Shown here: one piece after another, positions 33,828-42,091 of the stretch
How positions within the stretch are numbered: position 1 is the stretch's first letter
Layout of the letters: the number at the start of each line of letters is the position of its first letter
DNA from: Paenibacillus naphthalenovorans
GTDB lineage: Bacteria > Bacillota > Bacilli > Paenibacillales > NBRC-103111
Length of the DNA: 64,000 bases
Reading direction: 5' to 3'
Assembly (NCBI RefSeq): GCF_900099895.1
Contig: NZ_FNDY01000016.1
Span: forward strand, 28,478 to 92,477
Position numbers and translations under genes: made by a program
Notes under the pieces: model-generated
Databases searched by the model: none
What the model was told of the DNA's origin: nothing
The model's input: the letters and a program-made list of their open reading frames with translations, nothing else

Positions 33828-34640
33828 CTACGCTTTCTCCGTCCAAAGCGCATATTGTGTGCTGATGGCCCATACTTTAATAAACATTTGAACCAGCCGA
33901 TAGGCTTGTAATCCGATCAGGGCCAGAAAGCCGGCCCAGAAAAACGAGGCCGCCATCACCGCGGCGGACACGGCCAAAGCGATTCCTGCTACGGATAAAG
34001 AAATCAGCATAATGGCGGGCAGATGGCGAATCACAAACAGCAGGGTGTAAATGGCCGACCTGCCGTCGGTTTTTCCGATCTGAAGGAACAAAAAGACGAG
34101 CTGGAGCACAAACCAATAGGCGATGTAGCCGGCCAGCGCCGGCGCCAGCGCTTTCCCGAAGGAAATATATGAAGTCTGATGCCCGTACAGCTCTATTGTA
34201 TAAGGAACCAGCCAGTAGAGCGGAGAGAGCAGCAGCGCCAGTTGGATGAAGTAGAGGCCGAAGAAGGGAAGAGACAGCTTTCGAATCCCCTCCACGAACC
34301 GGTAGCCTGCGTTCATGTCCCGATGTTGAAGCGAGTAATATACCCCCGCATTAAGCAGCGGATGCACCAGCATTCTTAATCCCAGAAGGCAGATGCCCCA
34401 CCACAGAAACGGCTCCAGCAGGTCCGTCTTCATGATCTGAAAATGACCTTCGATCCAGAACAGCTGCGAAGCTGTGACGGGCAGGTCGCTCCCCGGATAA
34501 CGATGGAGAAGGGGGAGGACGACGGATTGAATCAGCTTATACAGCGCGACGCCCCAGATGAGATTGTATATAAAGAGGGTAAAGACGGCAAAAGGCTGCT
34601 GCCAGGCCAAGGTCCAGCCTGCTTTGATCCGGTTCCACAT
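33828..34640 (-). CDS. Polytopic membrane protein, unknown function
   Basis: 270 residues with about six hydrophobic segments (PFAVFTLFIYNLIWGVALY near the start; FFGLYFIQLALLLSPLYWLV; ALAGYIAYWFVLQLVFLFL; IMLISLSVAGIALAVSAAVMAASFFWAGFLALI). The layout resembles the membrane domain that often accompanies glycerophosphodiester phosphodiesterases, but no catalytic domain is present and the match is weak. The start has GAGGAA close by and lies 14 bp behind the stop of the M1 peptidase gene, so the two form an operon. Confidence 0.65.
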   Translation of the reverse strand: MWNRIKAGWTLAWQQPFAVFTLFIYNLIWGVALYKLIQSVVLPLLHRYPGSDLPVTASQLFWIEGHFQIMKTDLLEPFLWWGICLLGLRMLVHPLLNAGVYYSLQHRDMNAGYRFVEGIRKLSLPFFGLYFIQLALLLSPLYWLVPYTIELYGHQTSYISFGKALAPALAGYIAYWFVLQLVFLFLQIGKTDGRSAIYTLLFVIRHLPAIMLISLSVAGIALAVSAAVMAASFFWAGFLALIGLQAYRLVQMFIKVWAISTQYALWTEKA

Positions 34641-34654
34641 ATTCCTCGCTCACC

Positions 34655-36862
34655 TCACCATGCGACCCAGCCAAACAAGGTCTCCAAAATTTTCACAACA
34701 CTTACGTTCCATCGCACCGACAGCTTCTTATCGACTTCCGTTTTCATAAAGCCGTTGATCCGCTTGTTCTCCAGCACGATAGAGTGCTCCGGGTCTATGG
34801 CCGCCCACGACAGCGGAGCCGTGTGATTCAGCTTCATGATGACTTCGCTGTCGGCGCCGTTCCATGTTTTATCGAGTTGTGTTCCATCGGCAAATTGAAA
34901 ACGGACCGGGACATTTTGGTAGGTGCCTCCAAGCTTGCGCAGCTGCACGCTGTTCTCATAGTAGGTTTGGCCATTTTCTGTCACCTGCTGCACTTTGATG
35001 CCGGTTACGGCGTAGTCGACCATCATGCCGTTATAAACGTATTGATCAAAAAACGGCTGCCAACTGGTTTTCGTCACATCTTCTACGACTTGTTGAAAAT
35101 CCGACGTAGTCGGGTGCTTGAATTTCCAGCGCTGGAAATACGTTCGCATGATCTTGTCCATGGTCTCTGCTCCGACCTGACGTTCCATGGCCTTCAGCAC
35201 CAGCTTGGCGCGGGTATATACATTCTCGGCATAGTGATGGTGTCCGTCATAGCTCCAGGCATTCTTCAGCAGCGCCGCCGGATTGGTGATGTAGCTCGAC
35301 TCCACGAGCAGATTCGGGCGAACGCCGTATTCCGCTTCCATTAACTTGTCTTCCACATAAGAGGTAAAGCCTTCGTCGAGCCACGCCTCTTCAAATTCAT
35401 TGCTGGCGACCATGCCGTAAAAAAATTGGTGGCCGATTTCATGCACCACAACCCGTTCCAGCTCCAGACTCGGGTTCTCTTCGGCTGCTCCCCATGCGGT
35501 AATCAGCGTAGGGTATTCCATTCCTCCGGCTCCGTTGCCCTCCTCCGGCGGCACGACGATCGACAGCGTGTTGTAAGGATAACTGCCGTACCACTGAGAG
35601 TATCGGGCGAGCGCTTTTTTGGCGGCTGTCATATAACGGGCCTTCAGATGCTCATGCTTCGGATCCAGATACAGCTTGATGCGGACGCCGGGCAGATGAG
35701 GAGTGGCGTAGGGTTCTTCATGGTATATAAAATGCGGCGAAGCGGCCCAGGCAAAATCATGCACATCGTCGGAGTAAAACGAGTAGGTTTTCGTTTTGCC
35801 GTCATCGGAGACGGGTTTGGTCGGGAAGCCGGTGGCCGCTACCTTATAGGCGGAAGGCACCTTGATTCTAACGTCGAATATGCCAAAGTCCGCGTAAAAC
35901 TCCGAATTCCCGTGATACTGGTGCAAATTCCAGCCCTCATCTGTCCGGCCGCGGGTGCCTTTGGGCTCGTATACGGCGATTTTGGGAAACCACTGGCCGG
36001 CCATCACAAAATCGTTCGCATAGCCCATTCTGGCGAAAACCTGCGGCAGCTTCACGGAAAATTGGGTCAGCAGATCTACACTTCCGCCCGGCATGACGGG
36101 CTTTGGAAGCGGTACCCTGATCAGGGTGTTGTCGTCCTTGTTGCCGTCATCCGGCTGGACATACTCCATCCGGTCGATCAGCTCCATCTCGGCTCCGTCA
36201 AGCGTTCGAATGGAGCTGACCGTCATGCTGCCAAAGCTGTCTTCCTTGCGGACATCGTCCCGCAGCTTCCCGCCGGATTCCTTCATGAACGTCGTTTTCT
36301 TGGACTCGAACGCATTGGGATACAAGTGAAAATAAAGCTCCTGCACCGGGCGACTTCCCGGGTTTTTCCAAGTCATCGACGAGGTGCCTTTAATCAGCTT
36401 GCCATCGGCATCCAGTTCTACGTTGAGATGATACTCGACGATGCGGTTGGATAATGGCTTCGGCGCCGGTTTCTCTACAGGCTTGACCGGCAAGCTGGGA
36501 GGTGCGGGAGGAGGGGCCGCCGGTTCGTTCACTCGTCCGCTAACCGGCTCCGCATGTGCTGTCGGCAAAAAAATGCCCGTAGATGAGCCGTCCGCTTGTC
36601 CCCTGGCTTGAGGCCATGCCGGCGCCTCAACGATGGAGTGCCCCGCGGTTGACCTTATGGGCTTCAGGTTGAGCGGATCCACCCCCCCTTCAGCAGGGAA
36701 CACGGCAGGGTAAGCGGCTTCGGCGGAAAGCTTCCAACCGGCGGAAGGAGTTCCCGACCGGAAGTCGGACGACAGCAGGGCATTCGTCAGCAGTGTGACA
36801 CCGCAGGCGAAGATTGTAAGTAAGCCCCATGATACAAGGGGGCTGCCGATTCGTTTTTTCAT
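34655..36862 (-). CDS. M1-family metallopeptidase, membrane-anchored
   Basis: 735 residues. An N-terminal signal anchor (VSWGLLTIFACGVTLLTNALL) is followed by a Pro/Ala-rich linker (about 40-140), then an M1-type beta domain and a catalytic domain with GAGGMEYP (the GAMEN-like exopeptidase loop), HEIGHQF and the third zinc ligand in EAWLDEGFTSYVEDK. Spacing HExxH-18-E is normal. It should trim peptides outside the membrane. The partner membrane protein gene follows after 14 bp. GGGGTG precedes the start. Confidence 0.9.
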   Translation of the reverse strand: MKKRIGSPLVSWGLLTIFACGVTLLTNALLSSDFRSGTPSAGWKLSAEAAYPAVFPAEGGVDPLNLKPIRSTAGHSIVEAPAWPQARGQADGSSTGIFLPTAHAEPVSGRVNEPAAPPPAPPSLPVKPVEKPAPKPLSNRIVEYHLNVELDADGKLIKGTSSMTWKNPGSRPVQELYFHLYPNAFESKKTTFMKESGGKLRDDVRKEDSFGSMTVSSIRTLDGAEMELIDRMEYVQPDDGNKDDNTLIRVPLPKPVMPGGSVDLLTQFSVKLPQVFARMGYANDFVMAGQWFPKIAVYEPKGTRGRTDEGWNLHQYHGNSEFYADFGIFDVRIKVPSAYKVAATGFPTKPVSDDGKTKTYSFYSDDVHDFAWAASPHFIYHEEPYATPHLPGVRIKLYLDPKHEHLKARYMTAAKKALARYSQWYGSYPYNTLSIVVPPEEGNGAGGMEYPTLITAWGAAEENPSLELERVVVHEIGHQFFYGMVASNEFEEAWLDEGFTSYVEDKLMEAEYGVRPNLLVESSYITNPAALLKNAWSYDGHHHYAENVYTRAKLVLKAMERQVGAETMDKIMRTYFQRWKFKHPTTSDFQQVVEDVTKTSWQPFFDQYVYNGMMVDYAVTGIKVQQVTENGQTYYENSVQLRKLGGTYQNVPVRFQFADGTQLDKTWNGADSEVIMKLNHTAPLSWAAIDPEHSIVLENKRINGFMKTEVDKKLSVRWNVSVVKILETLFGWVAW

Positions 36863-36990
36863 CCATATTCACCCCGTTGACAAGCATCTACAGCATGTAT
36901 ATGTTTGTGGGACGAGGATTATTTCTGCCTTTTTTCCTTTACGGGTTTTTCCCGGGCATTTGCGTTTGGGAACGGAGCGGCTTCGATTTA

Positions 36991-37019
36991 TTTACATGCT
37001 CCGGTACTTTGGCTACAAT
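36991..37019 (+). promoter_or_regulatory. Sigma-A promoter of ywhD
   Basis: TTTACA (36991-36996), 17-base spacer and TACAAT (37014-37019), 61 bp before the GTG start. Confidence 0.6.
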
Positions 37020-37080
37020 AATAACGAGTAAGATTGAACTATGCGGAACTTTGAATTATAGGATAGGGATGGTGTGCCTT

Positions 37081-37581
37081 GTGGATATAAATGAAAAGAA
37101 AAAACTGCCTTCACTTAATATTGTCAGCAATAAGGAAACGAAGCACCGCGGCTTTGGCCAAGGCTCGATCGACCTGAGCCAATTATCCTGCGTCATTATT
37201 GACGAGGGAGAAGCCTATATCGATCAGGGGGCGCTGCATGCCAAGAGCAAAATAGAAAAAGGGATCAAGTTTACCACGAACAAGGATGAGGTTCCCAACG
37301 GACGCCCCTGCTGGATCGTTTGGGTGGCAGTGGATTTCAAGGAGGACGGCAAATACTATGCAGGGGTCACTTCCTGCGAGATGACGGTAGATCCGGAGGC
37401 GCGCAAAGGCTGGAAAGTGCTCGCCGATCATGTGAACCGGATGGATTATGCGCTAAAGCGCCGCATTATGCTCGATAATCTCGGGGAACGGGAAAAAGCC
37501 GCTCTCAAGAAACTGATGATCGAGAACGACCCCGGCATGTGGGAACGCTCCGAAGCGGAACTCAAAGAAGCGCTTGCGTAA
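37081..37581 (+). CDS. ywhD: YwhD family protein
   Basis: 166 residues from GTG 37081; the frame is open further upstream (ATG 37069 also possible), but family similarity begins with LNIVSNKETKHRGFG. Diagnostic stretches are GALHAKSKIEKGIKFTTNKDEVPNG, YYAGVTSCEMTVDPEARKG and the C-terminal DPGMWERSEAELKEAL. The function of YwhD is unknown; it is a cytoplasmic protein. In B. subtilis it stands beside pbpG (ywhE), speE and speB, and those genes also occur here at 42-46 kb. Confidence 0.88.
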   Translation: MDINEKKKLPSLNIVSNKETKHRGFGQGSIDLSQLSCVIIDEGEAYIDQGALHAKSKIEKGIKFTTNKDEVPNGRPCWIVWVAVDFKEDGKYYAGVTSCEMTVDPEARKGWKVLADHVNRMDYALKRRIMLDNLGEREKAALKKLMIENDPGMWERSEAELKEALA

Positions 37582-37638
37582 AATTTGTACATTATGTGAC
37601 GGTCATTGAACGGCCTGACATAACGATGTATACTAATG

Positions 37639-37663
37639 CCTAGTATATGCACCATATACTAGG
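37639..37663. repeat. Perfect 11-bp inverted repeat
   Basis: CCTAGTATATG (37639-37649) and CATATACTAGG (37653-37663) with a CAC loop, placed between ywhD and the terminator. It may be an operator-like site or an old insertion-site scar. Confidence 0.5.
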
Positions 37664-37668
37664 ACAGC

Positions 37669-37697
37669 AAAAAGGCAGACCTTTGGTCTGCCTTTTT
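37669..37697 (+). terminator. Terminator of ywhD and intron target
   Basis: AAAAAGGCAGACC (37669-37681) pairs with GGTCTGCCTTTTT (37685-37697). The group IIC intron remnant begins six bases behind it. Confidence 0.9.
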
Positions 37698-37702
37698 GTG
37701 TT

Positions 37703-38572
37703 GTGTACGCCCAGCAATGGGCGTCATCTCTAGGGTGAGAGTCCCGAACGGGGGCTGGCGAGCGCCTACCGTTAGCCAAGGGCAAGGATGTCCGCCGCGA
37801 GGCGGAATCTGAAGGAAGCCGGAGGCAAAAGCACGGGCCAAGGTACACGAACCCAATTTGAGGCAGTGTTAGTCGGATGAGCCTCCACACCAAGGCAAAA
37901 TCCAAAGCCGCCAAGGGCTGACGCTGTAGACTTGGGTGGTCGCGGGAAAGGAGAGAGGAAACCGATGCGTTCGCGCGAAGAGCACAGACAGCCGAATATC
38001 TCGCAAGAGAGCTTCCGGCAAAGAGCAGCGGTGAAGCCGCAAGGGTATGTCGGGGTGCCGAGTCCTTCGCCGGCACAAGTCGCCCCTTCCTCTCGCGAAG
38101 ACCAGAACGAACTGCTGGAGAGGGTGCTCGAAAAGGATACCTTCGGCTCGCTTACAAACGAGTCGTCCAAAACGGAGGAGCGCCCGGAGTGGACGGAAGA
38201 AGGTACGCCGCAAGGCGGTCCCTTAAGTCCGCTCTTGGCCAACATCCTGCTGGATGACCTAGACAAAGAACTAACCAAACGCGGGTTGCGGTTTGTCCGT
38301 TATGGGTGCGAACTCGTCTCCGCGAGCTTCGGGCACTTGGGGCGCCTGAATGGGCAGCTCTCATGATGGCTAATTCCCGCCGGGGTGCTTGAAAAATGTC
38401 CCGGAACACAAATAATGCCCTCCCGGCTTCCTACTGGGAAGCAAGAGGGCTGAGAAGTTTAGTTTGCTTTCTCGTTATCTGGAACTTTGTTAACCTTCGG
38501 AACCGCCGTATGCGGACCCGCATGTACGGTGGTATGAGAGGACGGGGGTTAGTCGCCCTCTCCTACTCGATT
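37703..38572 (+). mobile_element. Degenerate group IIC intron with broken reverse-transcriptase gene
   Basis: The 5' end GTGTACGCCCAGC and the ribozyme block GTCCCGAACGGGGGCTGGCGAGCGCC mark the start. The 3' part has a domain V hairpin (ACCGCCGTATGCGGA...GCATGTACGGTGG) and domain VI with ...CTCTCCTACTCGATT. Between them is a ruined LtrA-like gene: ELLERVLEKD, then in another frame LAYKRVVQNGGAPGVDG (RT motif 0/1), then a deletion to TPQGGPLSPLLANILLDDLDKEL..RG (motif 4) and FVRY without the catalytic YADD. Insertion behind a terminator hairpin is the habit of class C introns. The element cannot encode its own mobility. Confidence 0.88.
37965..38366 (+). pseudogene. ltrA: Remnant of group II intron reverse transcriptase/maturase (LtrA)
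   Basis: Reading from ATG 37965 (MRSREEHRQPNIS), the N-terminal RT region is followed by one frameshift near 38147 and an internal deletion near 38200 that removes the fingers and palm between motifs 1 and 4. A second rearrangement after RGLRFVRY removes the YADD catalytic motif, the thumb/X domain and any endonuclease domain. The product would be inactive. Confidence 0.8.
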
Positions 38573-38649
38573 TGCGCAGCTGCCGGCGGCCTTTCAGCAC
38601 GGAAGATAACGTCCTTTGGTTGATTATTGGTTGACCAAGTCCAATATAA

Positions 38650-38674
38650 GATTTATACTAAATCTAAATATAAA
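38650..38674. promoter_or_regulatory. PerR-like operator upstream of the fur-family gene
   Basis: GATTTATACTAAATCTAAATATAAA differs at only 4 of 25 positions from the element upstream of katA (39940-39964). It is a partly palindromic A/T-rich site, 19 bp before the start, consistent with autoregulation. Confidence 0.6.
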
Positions 38675-38692
38675 ATAAAGGAATGAACCCCT

Positions 38693-39085
38693 ATGAATAA
38701 AATCAATTTGACTGCACAGCGCAAAGCGGTTCTTGAGGCTGTCCAATATGACGATGGACACCCGACGGCCGCGGAGGTGATGGAGAGACTGAGAGAGCAA
38801 GGCCAGCAGTTCGCCTATGCTACGGTTTATAACTCCCTCAAGTATTTGACGGATGTAGGGCTGCTTCGCGAGCTTAAATTGGGAGAAGCGGCAAGCCGTT
38901 ATGATGCAAGAGTGGACGATCACCATCATATTGTTTGCAAACAGTGCGGACGAGTGGACGAGGTACTGAGTCCGACGCCGGACGAATGGATTACGGCGGT
39001 GGAGAAAGCGACGAATTACAAAGTCAGCAATTCCCATGTTGTCTTTGAGGGGGTATGCGGTACATGCGCACAGCACAAAGTGTAA
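38693..39085 (+). CDS. perR: Fur-family regulator, PerR type
   Basis: 130 residues. A winged helix (LTAQRKAVLEAVQYDDGHPTAAEVM and FAYATVYNSLKYLTDVGLL) is followed by the metal-binding DARVDDHHHIVCKQCGRVDEV segment and two CxxC pairs (CKQC and CGTC) that form the structural zinc site. The adjacent katA and dps genes and the shared operator favour a peroxide sensor (PerR) over Fur, Zur or Mur. PerR uses Fe or Mn and is inactivated by oxidation of metal-binding His residues. The gene symbol is inferred from context. Confidence 0.82.
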   Translation: MNKINLTAQRKAVLEAVQYDDGHPTAAEVMERLREQGQQFAYATVYNSLKYLTDVGLLRELKLGEAASRYDARVDDHHHIVCKQCGRVDEVLSPTPDEWITAVEKATNYKVSNSHVVFEGVCGTCAQHKV

Positions 39086-39144
39086 ATCTGTTCCAAAATT
39101 TCGAGATTACGGATCAAAGCCGATTGCGGGAGGAGGATTCTTGG

Positions 39145-39852
39145 ATGCTGGGGAACGTATGCACCCGTACGCAAAGAGTGATTGTCATCAGCCCGTTTCC
39201 GAATCGGTTGGGCGAACTGATTGGCAGGCTGGCTTCGGACTGCTTCGATATTCTGGTGTTCCACCGTTACGATCCCTTGATGATGAAGGAGCTTAACGTA
39301 AATACCATCATCTATGATTTGACATCGTCTCAAGACGTGGAGCGGGACGCGCAGCACGCCGTTTCTTTATTTTCGCAATCGCTCCGGCAGCCCCGGCTTC
39401 TTTTTTTGGTGAACGGGCAGACGGCGGCAGCTGCTTCAGCAGATTCGGCAGCCGAATTTATCAGCTGGCCTGCCGGCGATATCCGGGAAACCGTGCGGCG
39501 CATAAGCGAAGCGGTTCCGGAATCCGGGTTCACGCCCGACGTTTCCTCCGGCCGGAGTGTGTTCAAGGATTTGACGGTCGATTCCAGAAAAATGGCGGTT
39601 TACCGGGGGCAGGTACGGCTTGATTTGACGAAAACGGAATATGAGCTTCTGCAGCTTTTCCTTCAATCGGAGGGTGCGGTGCTTTCACGGGAAGATATTT
39701 TGAATCAGCTATGGGGGAGCTCGTATTTCGGCGGCAGCAACGTGGTTGACGTTCATGTGAAAAGCTTAAGGAAAAAGCTGGGCGACTCGGCTGGAGAAGC
39801 CAAGTACATCTCTACGGTAAGAGGTGTGGGGTACCGGTTGGCGGATGAGTGA
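39145..39852 (+). CDS. Winged-helix regulator with degenerate receiver-like domain
   Basis: 235 residues from ATG 39145 (GGAGGAGG eight bases upstream). The C-terminal 100 residues are a clear OmpR-type DNA-binding domain (LTKTEYELLQLFLQSEGAVLSREDILNQLWG, VVDVHVKSLRKKLGD, ISTVRGVGYRL). The N-terminal about 110 residues have an alternating strand/helix pattern like a receiver, but no acidic triad and no phospho-acceptor Asp (RVIVISPFPNRLG, NTIIYDLTSS), so it is probably not controlled by a kinase. It lies between perR and katA; a role in the oxidative-stress block is inferred. Confidence 0.8.
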   Translation: MLGNVCTRTQRVIVISPFPNRLGELIGRLASDCFDILVFHRYDPLMMKELNVNTIIYDLTSSQDVERDAQHAVSLFSQSLRQPRLLFLVNGQTAAAASADSAAEFISWPAGDIRETVRRISEAVPESGFTPDVSSGRSVFKDLTVDSRKMAVYRGQVRLDLTKTEYELLQLFLQSEGAVLSREDILNQLWGSSYFGGSNVVDVHVKSLRKKLGDSAGEAKYISTVRGVGYRLADE

Positions 39853-39939
39853 GCGGCAGATTCGCCTTCATCATTTTTTCATGTAATTTTCATTTGAATA
39901 TCATGATTTGGCGGTCAGCGCATGTTATGATCATATCAA

Positions 39940-39964
39940 GATTTAAACCAAGTCTAAATTTAAA
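39940..39964. promoter_or_regulatory. PerR-like operator upstream of katA
   Basis: GATTTAAACCAAGTCTAAATTTAAA, near-palindromic around CAA (ATTTAAAC/GTCTAAAT), shared with the perR upstream site. It directly precedes the katA ribosome-binding site (AAGGAG at 39968). Confidence 0.65.
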
Positions 39965-39982
39965 TACAAGGAGTTGCTTGAT

Positions 39983-41437
39983 ATGCATAACAGACTGACT
40001 ACCAATCAAGGCGCGCCGGTAGGTGATAACCAGAATTCGAGAACAGCCGGACAACGGGGTCCGACACTGCTGGAGGACTACCATTTGCTCGAAAAGCTGG
40101 CTCACTTTGACCGCGAACGTATTCCGGAGCGTGTCGTTCATGCCCGCGGCGCAGGTGCTCACGGGGTATTCCGGACGGAGGCCAGCATGAAGGCGTACAC
40201 GAAGGCTCACTTCCTGCAGGAGGTGGGGCAGGAGACGCCGGTGTTCGTCCGTTTTTCCACGGTTATCCACGGTACAGGCTCACCGGAAACGGCTCGCGAC
40301 CCGCGTGGATTTGCTGTCAAGTTTTACACAGAGGAAGGCAACTATGATTTGGTAGGGAACCATCTGCCGGTGTTCTTTATCCGCGATGCGATTAAATTCC
40401 CGGACATGGTCCATTCCTTAAAGCCCGCCCCGGACACGAACGTTCAAGATCCGGAGAGGTATTGGGATTTTATGACCTTGTCTCCTGAGTCCACACATAT
40501 GATGACCTGGGTGTTCTCCGACAACGGGACCCCGGCCAACTATCGGCAAATGAACGGCTTTGGCGTTCACGCCTTCAAGTGGGTGAATGCGGAAGGCAAG
40601 GTCATTTATGTTAAATATCATTGGAAGTCGCTTCAGGGTGTCGTGAATTTGTCGGCTGACGAGGCGCGCGAAGTGCAGGGCAGAGACTTTAACCACGCTA
40701 CCCGGGATTTGTTCGATAACATTGAAAAGGGGAATTTCCCGCAGTGGGAGCTCTATGTTCAGATGATGCCGGTTGAGCATTTGGACCGCTTTGCGTTTGA
40801 CCCGCTGGATGCGACGAAGGTATGGCCGGAGGATATGTACCCTCTGCACAAGGTCGGCACCATGACGTTGAACCGGAATCCGCAAAACTATTTTGCGGAG
40901 GTGGAGCAGTCCGCATTCGCTCCGAGCGCGCTGGTTCCCGGGATCGAGCCGTCGGAAGATAAGCTGCTTCAAGGCAGACTGTTCTCTTATCCGGATACCC
41001 AGCGGTACCGTCTGGGCGCCAATTATCTGCAAATTCCGGTCAATTGTCCGTACGCTCCGGTAAGAAATCATCAGCGCGACGGCTTCATGAACGTGAAGCA
41101 GGATCCGAGCCCGGTTAACTACGAGCCGAACAGCTTCGAGGAAAGTCCGAAGGAGGCTCCGGAGTATGTGGAAAGCCGTTCGCCGCTTTATGGTGTCGCA
41201 GGACGTCAGCGCATCGATAAAACGGACGATTTCACACAGGCGGGCGAACTTTACCGCAGCTTCTCCGATCAGGAGCGCGATCATTTGCTCAGCAATCTGG
41301 TCAATGATTTGAAGCAAACCAATGAAAAGATTCAACTCCGTGCCGTATGCAACTTCTTCCGCGCGGACCGGGAGTACGGCATGAGACTTGCGCAAGGACT
41401 GGGCCTCGACATCAGCGAATTTATGCCGAAAAACTAG
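39983..41437 (+). CDS. katA: Heme catalase
   Basis: 484 residues from ATG 39983 (AAGGAG nine bases upstream). A small-subunit monofunctional catalase: the active-site signature FDRERIPERVVHARGAGAHG with catalytic His53, the distal Asn region (GNHLPVFFIRDAIKFPD) and the proximal heme-ligand motif RLFSYPDTQRYRLG with Tyr. It decomposes hydrogen peroxide in the cytoplasm. It is downstream of a PerR-like operator and 40 bp before the second dps, so both may be induced together by peroxide. Confidence 0.96.
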   Translation: MHNRLTTNQGAPVGDNQNSRTAGQRGPTLLEDYHLLEKLAHFDRERIPERVVHARGAGAHGVFRTEASMKAYTKAHFLQEVGQETPVFVRFSTVIHGTGSPETARDPRGFAVKFYTEEGNYDLVGNHLPVFFIRDAIKFPDMVHSLKPAPDTNVQDPERYWDFMTLSPESTHMMTWVFSDNGTPANYRQMNGFGVHAFKWVNAEGKVIYVKYHWKSLQGVVNLSADEAREVQGRDFNHATRDLFDNIEKGNFPQWELYVQMMPVEHLDRFAFDPLDATKVWPEDMYPLHKVGTMTLNRNPQNYFAEVEQSAFAPSALVPGIEPSEDKLLQGRLFSYPDTQRYRLGANYLQIPVNCPYAPVRNHQRDGFMNVKQDPSPVNYEPNSFEESPKEAPEYVESRSPLYGVAGRQRIDKTDDFTQAGELYRSFSDQERDHLLSNLVNDLKQTNEKIQLRAVCNFFRADREYGMRLAQGLGLDISEFMPKN

Positions 41438-41477
41438 CTTGGAAAAAAATAAATCAAAAGAGGGGGAGAAAATAAGT

Positions 41478-41918
41478 ATGCAGCTAACCTTACACGAAAC
41501 GCTCAACAGACAAATCGCCAATTGGTCCGTCTTGTTCGTTAAGCTTCATAATTATCATTGGTATGTGAAGGGACAGCAATTTTTTACGCTTCATACCAAA
41601 TTCGAAGAGCTCTATACGGAAGCGGCGGCACATGTGGATGCTCTCGCCGAACGTCTGCTGTCGCTCGGGGGCCTGCCCGTCGCTACAATGAAGGGCTGCC
41701 TGGAGCTGGCTTCCGTCGGGGACGCCACGGGCAAAGAGACTGCCGAACAGATGGTCAAATCGATCGTTGACGATTTTGAGACCATGGTCGGTGAGCTGAA
41801 AACGGGGATGAAGCTGGCCGAATCGGAAAAAGACGAAACGACCGGCGACCTGCTCCTCGGCATTCATTCCAGTCTTGAGAAGCATGTGTGGATGTTGAAT
41901 TCGTTTTTGGGCAAATAA
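41478..41918 (+). CDS. dps: Dps/ferritin-like protein (paralog 2)
   Basis: 146 residues, the same length as the copy at 497-937 and very similar (LHNYHWYVKGQQFFTLHTKFEELYTEAAAHVD). It has the same ferroxidase-site His and acidic residues. AAGAGGGGGAG precedes the start. It follows katA by 40 bp and ends at a terminator, so it is likely expressed with katA under the PerR-like operator. It sequesters iron and limits Fenton chemistry. Confidence 0.93.
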   Translation: MQLTLHETLNRQIANWSVLFVKLHNYHWYVKGQQFFTLHTKFEELYTEAAAHVDALAERLLSLGGLPVATMKGCLELASVGDATGKETAEQMVKSIVDDFETMVGELKTGMKLAESEKDETTGDLLLGIHSSLEKHVWMLNSFLGK

Positions 41919-41935
41919 GAGACATGATTGGAGGA

Positions 41936-41960
41936 AGGGGCGCTTGACGCCCCTCTTTTT
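41936..41960 (+). terminator. Terminator of katA-dps
   Basis: AGGGGCG-cttga-CGCCCCT followed by CTTTTT, 18 bp behind dps. Confidence 0.9.
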
Positions 41961-42091
41961 CAGCTTCGATGATGGTTCTACGTACGCTTTAGTGAGTTGA
42001 AGGCTGTCTTGAGAGGCAATCCCCCAAGCGCTTCATGTCGTACTTGCGGCCGGCGTACGCAGCCCGCTTGCTTCCCATTCTGCTCCCGGTG

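Noticed and set aside
35426..36454. Plus-strand open frame of about 340 codons opposite the M1 peptidase
   Set aside because: Antisense shadow of a GC-rich gene; the minus-strand product has HEIGHQF and full M1 architecture.
37700..38600. CRISPR array or insertion sequence as explanation for repeats
   Set aside because: No regularly spaced repeats and no transposase; the conserved blocks fit a group II intron. No CRISPR array or cas gene was seen anywhere in the window.
40418..41521. Minus-strand open frame of about 367 codons opposite katA
   Set aside because: Shadow of catalase coding sequence; no ribosome-binding site and unnatural composition.
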